From Spirochaeta sp. (GTDB lineage: Bacteria; Spirochaetota; Spirochaetia; DSM-27196; Alkalispirochaetaceae): DNA of 19,268 nt. The position numbers and the translations under genes were made by a program. Positions 1 through 8,188 of this stretch are shown one piece after another. The notes under the pieces were generated by a model. The model had not been told where the DNA came from, searched no databases, and was given only the letters and a program-made list of their open reading frames with translations. How positions within the stretch are numbered: the stretch's first letter is position 1; the number at the start of each line of letters is the position of its first letter. Location of the stretch: NCBI GenBank assembly GCA_027859055.1, contig JAQIBO010000235.1, forward strand, positions 1-19,268, written 5' to 3'.

Positions 1-79
1 CGTGCCAGTGGTGCACTTACCGGCTTCTCAACTACGCACGCGCGGGATTCGGACAGATCAGGGCTGTTAAGGAACCGAT

Positions 80-168
80 TGTCACGTAAAACGGGCATAC
101 GTCTCCCGAGGGGCGTGACAGAGGAAATTTTCAGCTGAGGCGATCGGGATCGAATCCCGGTGGGGACC
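80..168 (+). other. Possible structured RNA end or attachment site beside the integrase
   Basis: Two structures are visible. TGTCACG at 80-86 pairs perfectly with CGTGACA at 114-120. Bases 144-160 form a 5-bp stem (one G-T pair) around the 7-base loop ATCGAAT, which resembles a tRNA T-arm although the first loop base is A rather than T. A tyrosine integrase begins 50 bp downstream, the usual arrangement when an island sits in a tRNA or tmRNA 3' end. I could not fold a full tRNA: no matching 5' acceptor strand and no CCA are seen. Bases 1-138 are also open in one frame and 3-89 in another, so the tail of an unrecognised protein gene is an alternative. Confidence 0.25.
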
Positions 169-203
169 GCCCGAGGATTCCTTGATGTGTACTACACTCG
201 AAT

Positions 204-209
204 AAGGAG
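204..209 (+). promoter_or_regulatory. Ribosome binding site of the integrase
   Basis: AAGGAG lies 10 bases before the ATG at 220. It selects this start over the in-frame GTG at 160, which would add 20 residues overlapping the T-arm-like stem. Confidence 0.7.
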
Positions 210-219
210 CTGCTACATC

Positions 220-1401
220 ATGAAGAAGCCCTACTACCTCTACACTCGCCCTCGCAAGGATGGAAAGAAGGTCTTCTACGTCAAGTTCCGGAGCCCTGAC
301 GGTGAGTATCTGTCGGGAAAATCCACCGGAGAGACGGACCAGTCCGCCGCCGAAGCATGGGCAATCGAACAGATTGCTGGTGGGAAGGTACGGGTCCGGG
401 CGGACATTCGCTTTGAAGCGTACGCCAAGAACTTCTTCCTCTGGGACGGGCCGTATGTGAAGCACCTCCGTAACCGCGGCAGGAAGATCGGCCAGAGCCA
501 CGCCTCAAGGATGAATGCCATAATCGACAACCACCTCATGGACTTCTTCGGGAAACGCAAACTCTCGACCATCACCAGTCGGGACATAGAGCGGTGGCAG
601 GACATGTTGCTTGAGAAGCCCAGAAGTGACAAGAAAGGCGCAGAGGCACTCTCGCCCACCTCTATCAACCATGCCCTGATCTGCCTGCGGGCAATCATGA
701 AGCAGGCGGTGAAAGACGGCTACATCAACAGCAATCCGTGTCAGGGTGTGGAGAAGCTGGCCACCAAGCCCAAGGGTCGAGGAGCGCTAACGGAAGAAGA
801 AGGAACCGAGCTCTTCGCCGATCCCTCCGTCTGGAAGGACCCTCGGCACTACTGGATCTGCCGACTCTCGTACGAGCTGGGAATGCGGTTTGGTGAGGTC
901 GTCGCCCTGAAGCGGAAGTACGTGGAAAACGGGTGGATCAACGTTGTCCATTCCTGGGGAAGGAAAGAGGGTCTCAAAGATCCAAAGACGAAGAAGTCAA
1001 AACGACGGCTCAAGGTGTCCAAGCAGCTCACCTCGGAGCTCAAGAAATGGATGAAGGAGTCACCGTTCCAGGAACCTGAAGACTTCGTTTTCTACACGCC
1101 GGTCCGGGATCTTCCGTACTTCGACAATTCCAGTGTCAACCGGGCGCTTTACGACAGGATGGAAGCGATCGGCATACCGGAGGCGGAGCGGACCAAGCGG
1201 AATATCGTCTTTCACAGTCTTCGCCACTCGTTCAACACCAGGCTCCGGAACAAGGGTATTCCTGATTTTCTTATCCAGGCGTACATGGGACACAGCTCTC
1301 CGGTGATGACGGACAACTACACGGATGTGATGATGGCGAGTTTTGATGACGTAGTGAAGATCCAGGACAAGACGTTCAAGAATGATGCAAAGGCAGGGTA
1401 A
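220..1401 (+). CDS. int: Tyrosine recombinase / phage-type integrase
   Basis: A 393-aa site-specific recombinase that would integrate or excise the island by cutting and rejoining att DNA through a covalent phosphotyrosine. The N-terminus (about 1-45, YYLYTRPRKDGKKVFYVKF) looks like an arm-type DNA-binding domain, about 55-165 is the SAM-like core-binding domain, and 185-390 is the catalytic domain. Catalytic residues are visible: R223 in LGMRFGE, H332 and R335 in HSLRH, H358 in GHSS and nucleophile Y367 in TDNYTD. A basic beta-hairpin (KDPKTKKSKRRLKVS) should supply the active-site lysine. The length is normal and the frame is intact, so it is probably functional. The start is the ATG with AAGGAG upstream. 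Its position at the edge of the defence genes and next to a T-arm-like stem suggests that it mobilises this island. Subfamily and target site are inferred, not seen. Confidence 0.93.
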   Translation: MKKPYYLYTRPRKDGKKVFYVKFRSPDGEYLSGKSTGETDQSAAEAWAIEQIAGGKVRVRADIRFEAYAKNFFLWDGPYVKHLRNRGRKIGQSHASRMNAIIDNHLMDFFGKRKLSTITSRDIERWQDMLLEKPRSDKKGAEALSPTSINHALICLRAIMKQAVKDGYINSNPCQGVEKLATKPKGRGALTEEEGTELFADPSVWKDPRHYWICRLSYELGMRFGEVVALKRKYVENGWINVVHSWGRKEGLKDPKTKKSKRRLKVSKQLTSELKKWMKESPFQEPEDFVFYTPVRDLPYFDNSSVNRALYDRMEAIGIPEAERTKRNIVFHSLRHSFNTRLRNKGIPDFLIQAYMGHSSPVMTDNYTDVMMASFDDVVKIQDKTFKNDAKAG

Positions 1402-1439
1402 GGTTCCGTGACCGTTGAAAGGCCCAGGGGGCGGCTTTC

Positions 1440-1468
1440 TGTGAGTAGCTGTGAGTACTTTGTGAGTA
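1440..1468 (+). repeat. Three helically phased TGTGAGTA-type direct repeats
   Basis: GTGAGTA occurs at 1441-1447, 1451-1457 and 1462-1468, each copy preceded by T except that all three also extend to TGTGAGTA at 1440, 1450 and 1461. The spacing of 10 and 11 bp puts all copies on one face of the helix. They lie 40 bp after the integrase stop and about 190 bp before the methyltransferase start. They could be integrase arm-type or excisionase sites, or an operator for the downstream genes. Confidence 0.6.
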
Positions 1469-1525
1469 CACCGCCTGCTGGAAGTTGTTTGAAATGAGTG
1501 CGTTCCATGGTCGGTATACTGGAGA

Positions 1526-1570
1526 GATTTCGAAATCAATCTCGAACCGAGCAAACAGTTATGGTAGAAT
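1526..1570 (+). promoter_or_regulatory. Palindrome and possible promoter before the methyltransferase
   Basis: GATTTCGAAATC at 1526-1537 is a perfect 12-bp palindrome. A -10-like TAGAAT lies at 1565-1570, with a weak -35-like TCGAAC at 1542-1547 and 17-bp spacing. If transcription starts here, the palindrome sits just upstream of the promoter and could bind a dimeric regulator. No regulator gene is seen in the window, so this is tentative. Confidence 0.25.
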
Positions 1571-1610
1571 CAGATAGCCTTCCCGGAGTAGAGACTCTTG
1601 GAAGTTAGTG

Positions 1611-1617
1611 AAAGGAG
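1611..1617 (+). promoter_or_regulatory. Ribosome binding site that sets the methyltransferase start
   Basis: AAAGGAG lies 10 bases before GTG 1628. An in-frame TTG at 1598 lies upstream of this site and has no site of its own. A four-codon mini-frame (ATG 1620 to TGA 1631) overlaps the GTG. Confidence 0.55.
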
Positions 1618-1627
1618 TTATGCATCC

Positions 1628-3700
1628 GTGACTGAATCAAATCCGACCCAACCCTGGGGACCAGATAATCCGCACCCGCTTTCCACAATGAAGACCGAGC
1701 TTGTCTGGGAAGGCAAGTACGATGAGTTCGGCAACCGCCGAGAGGTAGATGTGGCCGGTAGCTCCATGCCGATGCAGAAAATTGAGACGATCGATCAGCC
1801 TCGGAGTGAGGCCGCTTCGAAGGGCGGCGAGTTCCTGCTGGACTTTGAGAATACGACGAGTCGGAAGGACGATTTCCGGAACCGCCTGATTTGGGGTGAC
1901 AACAAACTCGTCATGGCCAGCCTCCTCAAGGAGTTCCGCGGAAGTATCGATCTGATTTACATCGATCCGCCGTTCGACGTAGGGGCCGATTTCACACTTG
2001 ACGTCGCAATAGGTGATGGGAAGGAAAAACTCAGCAAGGAGCAATCGACCCTAGAAATGGTAGCGTACCGAGATATGTGGGGCAAAGGAAAGGACAGCTA
2101 CCTCCAGATGCTGCATGAGAGGCTACTGCTTGCTCGGGAGCTGCTTGCGGATAGCGGGACGATATACGTGCATCTCGGAAAGGGTGTTAGTTATCTGGTG
2201 AGGAGCCTCCTTGACGAGGTCTTCGGCAGTGCCGGTTATGTCAATGAGATCACTTGGAAGCGGAGTCATGCACACGGTGATACCGGTCAAGGAGCCACTC
2301 ATTTTGGTCCGGTCACCGAGTCCATAATGGTCTGGCATAAAGGAGACTCCGCCTCTTGGAATCCTCAGTACACAGACTATACGGAAGAGATTGTTGATCG
2401 AGACTATAAATACGAGGACCCAGAATCTGGAGAACGTTACCGCCTGATGCCGGTGGACGGACCTGGTGGCGCTGCCAAGGGTAACCCCTACTATGAGTTT
2501 CTCGGTGTATCGGGCTACTGGCGCTACTCTAGAGACACGATGCAGAGGTTGTACGAACAAGGTGAGATCATCCTCTCAAGCACCGGCAAATCTCTGAGTC
2601 GGAAGCGATACCTCAAGGATGCTAAAGGCACTCCGGTAACGGACCTTTGGGATGACGTAAACAGGATCAGTCCAACGTCCAGTGAACGGGTTGGGTATGC
2701 CACCCAGAAACCAGAGGCCCTGCTCGAAAGGGTTTTTTGTACGAGTAGCAACGAAGGTGACCTAGTCGCCGACTTCTTTTGTGGGAGCGGAACTACCGGT
2801 GCTGTCGCTGAGAAACTTGGCCGCCGCTGGATCATGGCAGATCTCGGCAGATATGCCATACACACATCCCGCAAACGCATGATCGATGTACAGCGGGAAC
2901 TGGCGGACCAGCAAAAGCCCTACCGTGCCTTCGACGTATACAACCTGGGCCGTTACGAACGACAGTGGTGGCAGGCGGAGTACCTGGAGGGAGCGGACGA
3001 AGAGCACCGGAAGGTCGTACTGGAGTTCTTTCGTGCGGAAATCCTCGGCCCCAAGAATCGCCCATCTCCGCTTATCCACGGACGCAAAGGTACCGCCCTC
3101 TGCCACGTCGACCAGATCGACTCTATCTTTACTCGGGACGAGGCGGAGCAGGTTGCCATAGCCACGTCGCACGCAGGCGCTATCGAGTGCTATTGCCTCT
3201 CCTGGGAGTTTGAGATGGATCTCCGGCTTACCGTCAATGCCCTGGAGAAGAAGCACGGTGTCCGATTGAAACTTATCCAAATCCCACGGGAGATCATGGA
3301 GCGGAATCGTACCGCCCCGCCGCCGTGGCTCGAAGTCGCCGTTTTGGAAGCGGAACCAGTAGTGAAGAAGAGTTCCGCCAGAACAAACGTGGACGTGAAA
3401 CTCACCAACTTCATGCCGTCTCTTGCCGAAGTTCCGACCAAGGAGCTGGAAGCTATCAAGGAGCGGGCCGTGAAGAGTGGGTTCGACTTCATAGACTTCT
3501 GGGCTGTCGATTTCGACTGGGACCCGAGCCGTCCCTTCAACCACCACTGGCAGGACTACCGGACCCGGAAGGACCGATCTCTTAGCACAGTCAGTAAAGC
3601 CGAACACAGCTATGACAAGCCGGGCACCTACACCATTTGCGTCAAAGTCGTAGACACCTTTGGATGTGATACCAGTATCACGGTCGACGTCACCGTATGA
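1628..3700 (+). CDS. Beta-class DNA methyltransferase, type III Mod-like
   Basis: A 690-aa S-adenosylmethionine-dependent DNA methyltransferase, expected to methylate adenine N6 (less likely cytosine N4) and protect host DNA from the nuclease encoded next. The catalytic motif DPPF (113-116, in YIDPPFDV) comes before the SAM-binding motif DFFCGSGTT (382-390). This IV-then-I order defines the beta class used by type III Mod subunits. The roughly 270 residues between them include the target-recognition region, and YATQKPEALLERV precedes motif I as usual. In the HLGKGV segment the Asp often found after HL is replaced by Gly. The last 30 residues (YDKPGTYTICVKVVD) look like a PKD-type beta strand repeat, common at the end of such proteins. 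The next gene begins 11 bp later, so the two are co-transcribed. The true start could be TTG 1598, but the Shine-Dalgarno favours GTG 1628. Confidence 0.9.
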   Translation: MTESNPTQPWGPDNPHPLSTMKTELVWEGKYDEFGNRREVDVAGSSMPMQKIETIDQPRSEAASKGGEFLLDFENTTSRKDDFRNRLIWGDNKLVMASLLKEFRGSIDLIYIDPPFDVGADFTLDVAIGDGKEKLSKEQSTLEMVAYRDMWGKGKDSYLQMLHERLLLARELLADSGTIYVHLGKGVSYLVRSLLDEVFGSAGYVNEITWKRSHAHGDTGQGATHFGPVTESIMVWHKGDSASWNPQYTDYTEEIVDRDYKYEDPESGERYRLMPVDGPGGAAKGNPYYEFLGVSGYWRYSRDTMQRLYEQGEIILSSTGKSLSRKRYLKDAKGTPVTDLWDDVNRISPTSSERVGYATQKPEALLERVFCTSSNEGDLVADFFCGSGTTGAVAEKLGRRWIMADLGRYAIHTSRKRMIDVQRELADQQKPYRAFDVYNLGRYERQWWQAEYLEGADEEHRKVVLEFFRAEILGPKNRPSPLIHGRKGTALCHVDQIDSIFTRDEAEQVAIATSHAGAIECYCLSWEFEMDLRLTVNALEKKHGVRLKLIQIPREIMERNRTAPPPWLEVAVLEAEPVVKKSSARTNVDVKLTNFMPSLAEVPTKELEAIKERAVKSGFDFIDFWAVDFDWDPSRPFNHHWQDYRTRKDRSLSTVSKAEHSYDKPGTYTICVKVVDTFGCDTSITVDVTV

Positions 3701-3711
3701 GGGGTTGAGAA

Positions 3712-6700
3712 GTGGCGGAATCAACGAATGCCGGGATCAATCTTGGAGCCATCGAGCCCCTCTATGAACCGTGGGAAGAGCCCAACTCTCATCGAGTCGC
3801 TGCGAAGAAGCAGGTAGGAAAGTCTGAAATACGGACTGGTCGTCGAAGGTCCTCTATCTCCATCGTTCAGAGTCTGCGTCGGGAAGTGAGCGAGTGGCGG
3901 GAGAACCACTATCCCGGTGCCAGCGATACGACCCGCCAGCTTTTCGGATACTGGTTTCAACGTGCTCACCGGCAAACAACTCCCACCGGTGAGGAGTACG
4001 AGTTCCGGTACTACTTCTGCCAGCGGGAAGCCGTTGAGACCCTCGTCTACCTCGCTGAAATTCACAACAGTCCGACCTTGAGCGGACTCTACGATAAGTT
4101 CGGCACCGAGCAGCAGAAGGAAGCAGCCTACGGGATTGCCCCTGATGAGGATCTGTGGCCACGGTATGCCGAGAAGATCGCCACCGGTGCGGGTAAAACC
4201 AAGATCATGAGCCTGGCGGTTGTCTGGAGCTACTTCCACAACCTCCGAGAGTCCTACTCCAATGCCGCCAAGCACTTCGTCATCATTGCTCCGAACCTCA
4301 CCGTGTACGAACGTCTTCGGGAAGACTTTGGTGACGGCAAGATCTTTGAGTCCGACCCGCTCATTCCGCCGGAGTGGCGGGGTGACTGGAACATGAGTGT
4401 CGTGCTACAGGAAGGAGCCGCACCGGACAGCATCGGCGGGACGATCTACCTGACCAACATTCACCGCCTCTACGACAATAGCAAGAAGAAGGGTAAGAAG
4501 CAGGCGGAGTTCCATTCCTTCGTTGGACCTACAGTTCAGAAGGCCAAGGTTTTTGACTCCGGTGCGGAACTTCGGGAGCGTATCGGCAGTAAGAAAGCCA
4601 TCATGGTTCTGAACGACGAAGCCCACCACGTCTGGGACCCGGGTTCCGCCTGGAGTGAGGCTATCGCCTATTTGCACGACTCTATCGAACGGTCCGGGGG
4701 TAGCGGCATCTTCGCGCAGATAGACCTGAGTGCAACGCCGAAGGACAACAAGGGACAACTCTTCAAGCACATCATCTGTGACACGCCGTTGGGAGAAGCG
4801 GTTGATTCCGGCATCGTGAAGACTCCAATCATCGGACGGACCAGTCAGGCTTTGAAGGAGGGGGCGTCAGACAATGCAGCCTACCGTTTCGATACGCATT
4901 TGCGTCTCGGATACGGACGGTGGCAGAAGAGCAAAGAGGAATGGGAGAACAGCGGCAAGAAGCCGTTGCTTTTCGTGATGTGCTCCGACACGACCGAGGC
5001 CGACCAGATCGCCGAGAGGCTCAACATCGACCCGACGTTTGACGAGCTTAACGGACGGACCATCAACCTTCACACGAACCTCAAGGGCAAGCTGAAGAAG
5101 AAGGGTCGTGGCGACAGTGCATACTACGTCTTCGAGGAATCGGAGAAGGACATCAGTGATGATGACCTGAACGAGCTCCGCAAACTGAGCCGTGAGCTTG
5201 ACCAGAACTCAAGTCCCTACCGCTGTATCGTATCGGTTCTTATGCTCCGTGAGGGGTGGGACGTCAGGAACGTAACCACTATCGTTCCCTTGAGGCCATA
5301 CAGCTCGAAGGCCAATATCCTGCCGGAGCAGACAATGGGTCGTGGCCTCCGACGGATGACTCCGCCGGGAAGCTCCGGTGCCCACGAAATGCTCACCATC
5401 GTGGACCATCCACAGTTTACCTCCCTCTATCGACAGGAGCTTCAACAGGAAGGTCTGTTCATAGATGAGGTCGACGCTGAGAAAGTTCCTCGTACCACCG
5501 TATCTATCTTCCCGGACGTCGACAATCCGGACAAAGACCTCGATGAGCTGGAACTTGAAGTTCCCAGCCTAGCGCCCGGGTATCGCACGATAGCGGACGT
5601 CTCCGGTCTTTCGAAGAAGGACATTGAAACCGAAGCTTCCAAGTTTGCAAAGCTTCCCTTGGGTACCACAACCTCGACGGAGTTGGAGTACGAAGGCCGG
5701 CAGCTACTCACAAACGAAGTCGTCGAGCGGATGAAGCTGCACCTTCCGCTGCTCAGTAACGGAGCTGGGGCGATCTCGTACTACACGAGGGAGCTCGAGG
5801 AAGTATGTCGTGTCCGGGGCCTGCACAAGCAACTGGCGCCGCTTCTGCAACACTACTTCGAGTCGGTCCTCTTCGATAAGCAGACCAGTATCTTCGATCA
5901 GGAGCTCGCCAACAGGATCGGCGATTCTGATGTCGCAGAACATGTGCGAGCTGTGTTCGTTCCCCTGATCCGGACCCGGATCACGAAACGTCAGGAGCGT
6001 TCTCAGCTACCGGATGCTATGAAGCTCTCCGAGTGGAAGCCGTATCAGGTTACCCATAGCGAAAAGCATCCGACGATCCAAGCAGACCGGACCCCTTTCA
6101 ACCTCGTTCCCTGTAACCGCAGCCTCGAACTCGGCTTTGCACAGTTTGCCGACACACAGGCAAAAGATGTGGTCGCTTTCGCAAAGAACGCTGGTCCTCA
6201 ATGCCTTCGTATTGACTACATTGCCGGTTCGGGAATGCTCGCGTTCTATACTCCGGACTTCATCATCCGCACCTCCGACGGCACGTACTATCTCGTTGAG
6301 ACCAAGGGGCGTGAGGATCGGGACGTTCCCCGGAAGGCTCGTGCAGCCGTGGCCTGGTGTGAATCGGCTTCGCAGACAGGCACCAAATGGGAGTACCTCT
6401 ACGTGCAGGAAGAGGTCTACAAGCGGTCCACTGCCAACGAGATCTCAGCTCTTGCCCGTGCCTGTGCACCAAGTCTTCAGTCGCTTCTCGACGAGGAGCG
6501 GATGCCTGATTTGCCCCTCTTCGCCCAGGCTCAAGTCCATGCGGAGGAAGAGGAGGACACCCTCAAGTGGGTTGCCGAGGAGACCCTCCAGTATCTCCCC
6601 GATCGCTACAAGGATGCCGTCGTTCAAGCAGGACAACTGGCAGAGTTCCTCGCCAACAAAGAATCAAAGAGCTATGCCCCGGCGTTCACCGCTCTACTCG

Positions 6701-7152
6701 GACCCATCGACGATGTTTGCACCCGGGTTGTCCAGAAGCAGCTTGAACCTCTACTTCCACGGTCTGTTGAGGATCAGAAGAGGTGGTTTTCTCCGAAGCT
6801 GCCGTACGACCTGGAAAAAGGAGAGCGCAAACGGATCGAACAGCTCGGATACAATCTCAAGCGGACGATCGTCTTTGGAAATGGCCTGTCGCCGACCGGG
6901 CTCTTACGGAACTGCCTCCAGTTTGCGCTCGAAGACACGTCCGATGTCGGCGGAGTTTTCTTGGCGGTGAAGCAAGTGTTCGATTTCAACGGAGCCGGAC
7001 ACATGCTCCAGGCGGTGAGTCGGGTCAACGACTTCCGTAATCACTACGTAGCCCATCAGGAGAACAAGCTCTCCGAGTACGACATGGCCCTGGCGGAACT
7101 GGAGCACTGGGTGAATGTGCTCGTGATGCTGAGCAAGGCGTTGCGGGCGTGA
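3712..7152 (+). CDS. Type III Res-like helicase-endonuclease with C-terminal HEPN-like domain
   Basis: A 1146-aa superfamily 2 translocase/nuclease, the likely restriction partner of the upstream methyltransferase. Helicase motifs: ATGAGKT (157-163), DEAH (302-305, in NDEAHH), SATP shortly after, and QTMGRGLRR (540-548). A PD-(D/E)XK nuclease follows: P848-D849, then E863-T-K865 in YLVETKG, the pattern of type III Res subunits. A further segment of about 230 residues then runs to the end and contains R1109-N-H-Y-V-A-H1115. This matches the RN-x4-H motif of HEPN ribonucleases and sits in a helix-rich stretch. Ordinary Res subunits end nearer 900-1000 residues, so this looks like an added domain. 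The start is GTG 3712 with GAGGGG 8 bases upstream, overlapping the methyltransferase stop region. DNA cutting is inferred from family motifs; RNA cutting is inferred from one motif only. Confidence 0.88.
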   Translation: MAESTNAGINLGAIEPLYEPWEEPNSHRVAAKKQVGKSEIRTGRRRSSISIVQSLRREVSEWRENHYPGASDTTRQLFGYWFQRAHRQTTPTGEEYEFRYYFCQREAVETLVYLAEIHNSPTLSGLYDKFGTEQQKEAAYGIAPDEDLWPRYAEKIATGAGKTKIMSLAVVWSYFHNLRESYSNAAKHFVIIAPNLTVYERLREDFGDGKIFESDPLIPPEWRGDWNMSVVLQEGAAPDSIGGTIYLTNIHRLYDNSKKKGKKQAEFHSFVGPTVQKAKVFDSGAELRERIGSKKAIMVLNDEAHHVWDPGSAWSEAIAYLHDSIERSGGSGIFAQIDLSATPKDNKGQLFKHIICDTPLGEAVDSGIVKTPIIGRTSQALKEGASDNAAYRFDTHLRLGYGRWQKSKEEWENSGKKPLLFVMCSDTTEADQIAERLNIDPTFDELNGRTINLHTNLKGKLKKKGRGDSAYYVFEESEKDISDDDLNELRKLSRELDQNSSPYRCIVSVLMLREGWDVRNVTTIVPLRPYSSKANILPEQTMGRGLRRMTPPGSSGAHEMLTIVDHPQFTSLYRQELQQEGLFIDEVDAEKVPRTTVSIFPDVDNPDKDLDELELEVPSLAPGYRTIADVSGLSKKDIETEASKFAKLPLGTTTSTELEYEGRQLLTNEVVERMKLHLPLLSNGAGAISYYTRELEEVCRVRGLHKQLAPLLQHYFESVLFDKQTSIFDQELANRIGDSDVAEHVRAVFVPLIRTRITKRQERSQLPDAMKLSEWKPYQVTHSEKHPTIQADRTPFNLVPCNRSLELGFAQFADTQAKDVVAFAKNAGPQCLRIDYIAGSGMLAFYTPDFIIRTSDGTYYLVETKGREDRDVPRKARAAVAWCESASQTGTKWEYLYVQEEVYKRSTANEISALARACAPSLQSLLDEERMPDLPLFAQAQVHAEEEEDTLKWVAEETLQYLPDRYKDAVVQAGQLAEFLANKESKSYAPAFTALLGPIDDVCTRVVQKQLEPLLPRSVEDQKRWFSPKLPYDLEKGERKRIEQLGYNLKRTIVFGNGLSPTGLLRNCLQFALEDTSDVGGVFLAVKQVFDFNGAGHMLQAVSRVNDFRNHYVAHQENKLSEYDMALAELEHWVNVLVMLSKALRA

Positions 7153-7221
7153 TGGTAGGCAATACTCCACGGCTATGCCATGGTATCATTATGCCGAAAC
7201 CGGTATAGGACGTAACAGACG

Positions 7222-8181
7222 ATGGCAACTGCAGACCAGATCAAGTCACTTATCCGCTCTCACACCAACGAGAACTCCGAGCAGTTCTACACCGTAGCTC
7301 TGCAGCTCGCTGCGCACGAAGCTCGTCTCGGTCATGGAGCGCTTGCTCACGACATCAAGGCTCTCGTAGACAAAGCTCGGAAAGAGAACCGTCCGGTCAT
7401 CCTGCAGTTTCCCAATGAGCTCCAGGGATTCGTGCTCTCGGAGGAGCCGTCGACTCCCCGGTCGGCTCTTGTCGTTCCCCCGGTACTCGCAGACCGAGTT
7501 GATCGGGTTGTGAAGGAACACCGTCAGAGGGACAAGCTCAAGAGTCACGGATTAGCACCAAGAAGGCGTATCATGGCTGTCGGGCCTCCTGGGACCGGCA
7601 AGACCATGACCGCTCATGTGCTGGCTCATGAGTTGCGGCTACCCCTGCACACAATCCAGGTCGACCGAATTGTCACTAAGTTCATGGGAGAAACATCGGC
7701 CAAACTGCGCCAGATCTTCGATCTCATGTATGACGTTCCGGGCGTCTATCTCTTCGATGAGTTTGACGCCATCGGCGGAGCCCGCACGCTTGACAACGAC
7801 GTTGGTGAGATGAGACGAGTACTCAACGCTTTTCTTCAGTTTATTGAGAAGGATACTTCAGACAGCGTCATCTTCTGTGCCACGAACAGCCCCGAGCTCC
7901 TCGATCAGGCGCTCTTCCGCCGATACGATGACGTTCTCCACTACACACTCCCTGATGACACCGAGCGAAAGAGACTTGTCGAGAACGTACTGGGATCGAA
8001 CCTTCCGAAGCGAGTCGATTGGAATGAAGTAATGTCTCGTTCTGAGAAGTTGAGCCATGCAGAGATCGACCTTGCCTGTAGAGATACTCTGAAGCAAACG
8101 ATCCTCTCCGGACGAGATTCAGTAGATCTTGAGACTCTCGGAAAGATGCTGGACGAACGCAAAGCAAGATTGGGGTCGTAA
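7222..8181 (+). CDS. ietA: AAA+ ATPase of an IetAS antiphage module
   Basis: A 319-aa AAA+ ATPase. Residues 1-100 are a helical N-terminal part. The ATPase core has Walker A GPPGTGKT (121-128), Walker B LFDEFD (177-182), a sensor-1 segment (FCATNSP) and an FRRYD arginine-finger region, followed by a small C-terminal lid. A lone AAA+ protein of this size directly before a subtilisin-like protease is the IetA-IetS arrangement. That pair was first described as a plasmid stability module and later reported as an antiphage system. The ATPase probably controls or feeds the protease. The start is ATG 7222, 69 bp after the Res-like gene; the upstream gap shows only a weak TATCAT -10-like box, so readthrough from the restriction genes is plausible. 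ietS follows 7 bp later. The pair assignment is by architecture and order. Confidence 0.82.
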   Translation: MATADQIKSLIRSHTNENSEQFYTVALQLAAHEARLGHGALAHDIKALVDKARKENRPVILQFPNELQGFVLSEEPSTPRSALVVPPVLADRVDRVVKEHRQRDKLKSHGLAPRRRIMAVGPPGTGKTMTAHVLAHELRLPLHTIQVDRIVTKFMGETSAKLRQIFDLMYDVPGVYLFDEFDAIGGARTLDNDVGEMRRVLNAFLQFIEKDTSDSVIFCATNSPELLDQALFRRYDDVLHYTLPDDTERKRLVENVLGSNLPKRVDWNEVMSRSEKLSHAEIDLACRDTLKQTILSGRDSVDLETLGKMLDERKARLGS

Positions 8182-8188
8182 GGTCGGG

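Noticed and set aside
1..138. Open frame across 1-138 and another across 3-89 as the tail of a protein gene
   Set aside because: Both frames are short, both are open by chance at this length, and neither gives a sequence I recognise; the start lies outside the window.
81..168. A complete tRNA of serine/leucine length ending at 168
   Set aside because: Only 4 of 7 acceptor pairs form and there is no CCA; D and anticodon arms do not fold convincingly.
2762..3724. 320-codon minus-strand frame opposite the methyltransferase
   Set aside because: It is antisense to a gene with clear motifs and shows no domain of its own; this is normal in GC-rich coding DNA.
6137..6970. 277-codon plus-strand frame inside the Res-like gene
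   Set aside because: It is Arg/Ser-rich shadow translation overlapping the nuclease and C-terminal domains of the real gene.
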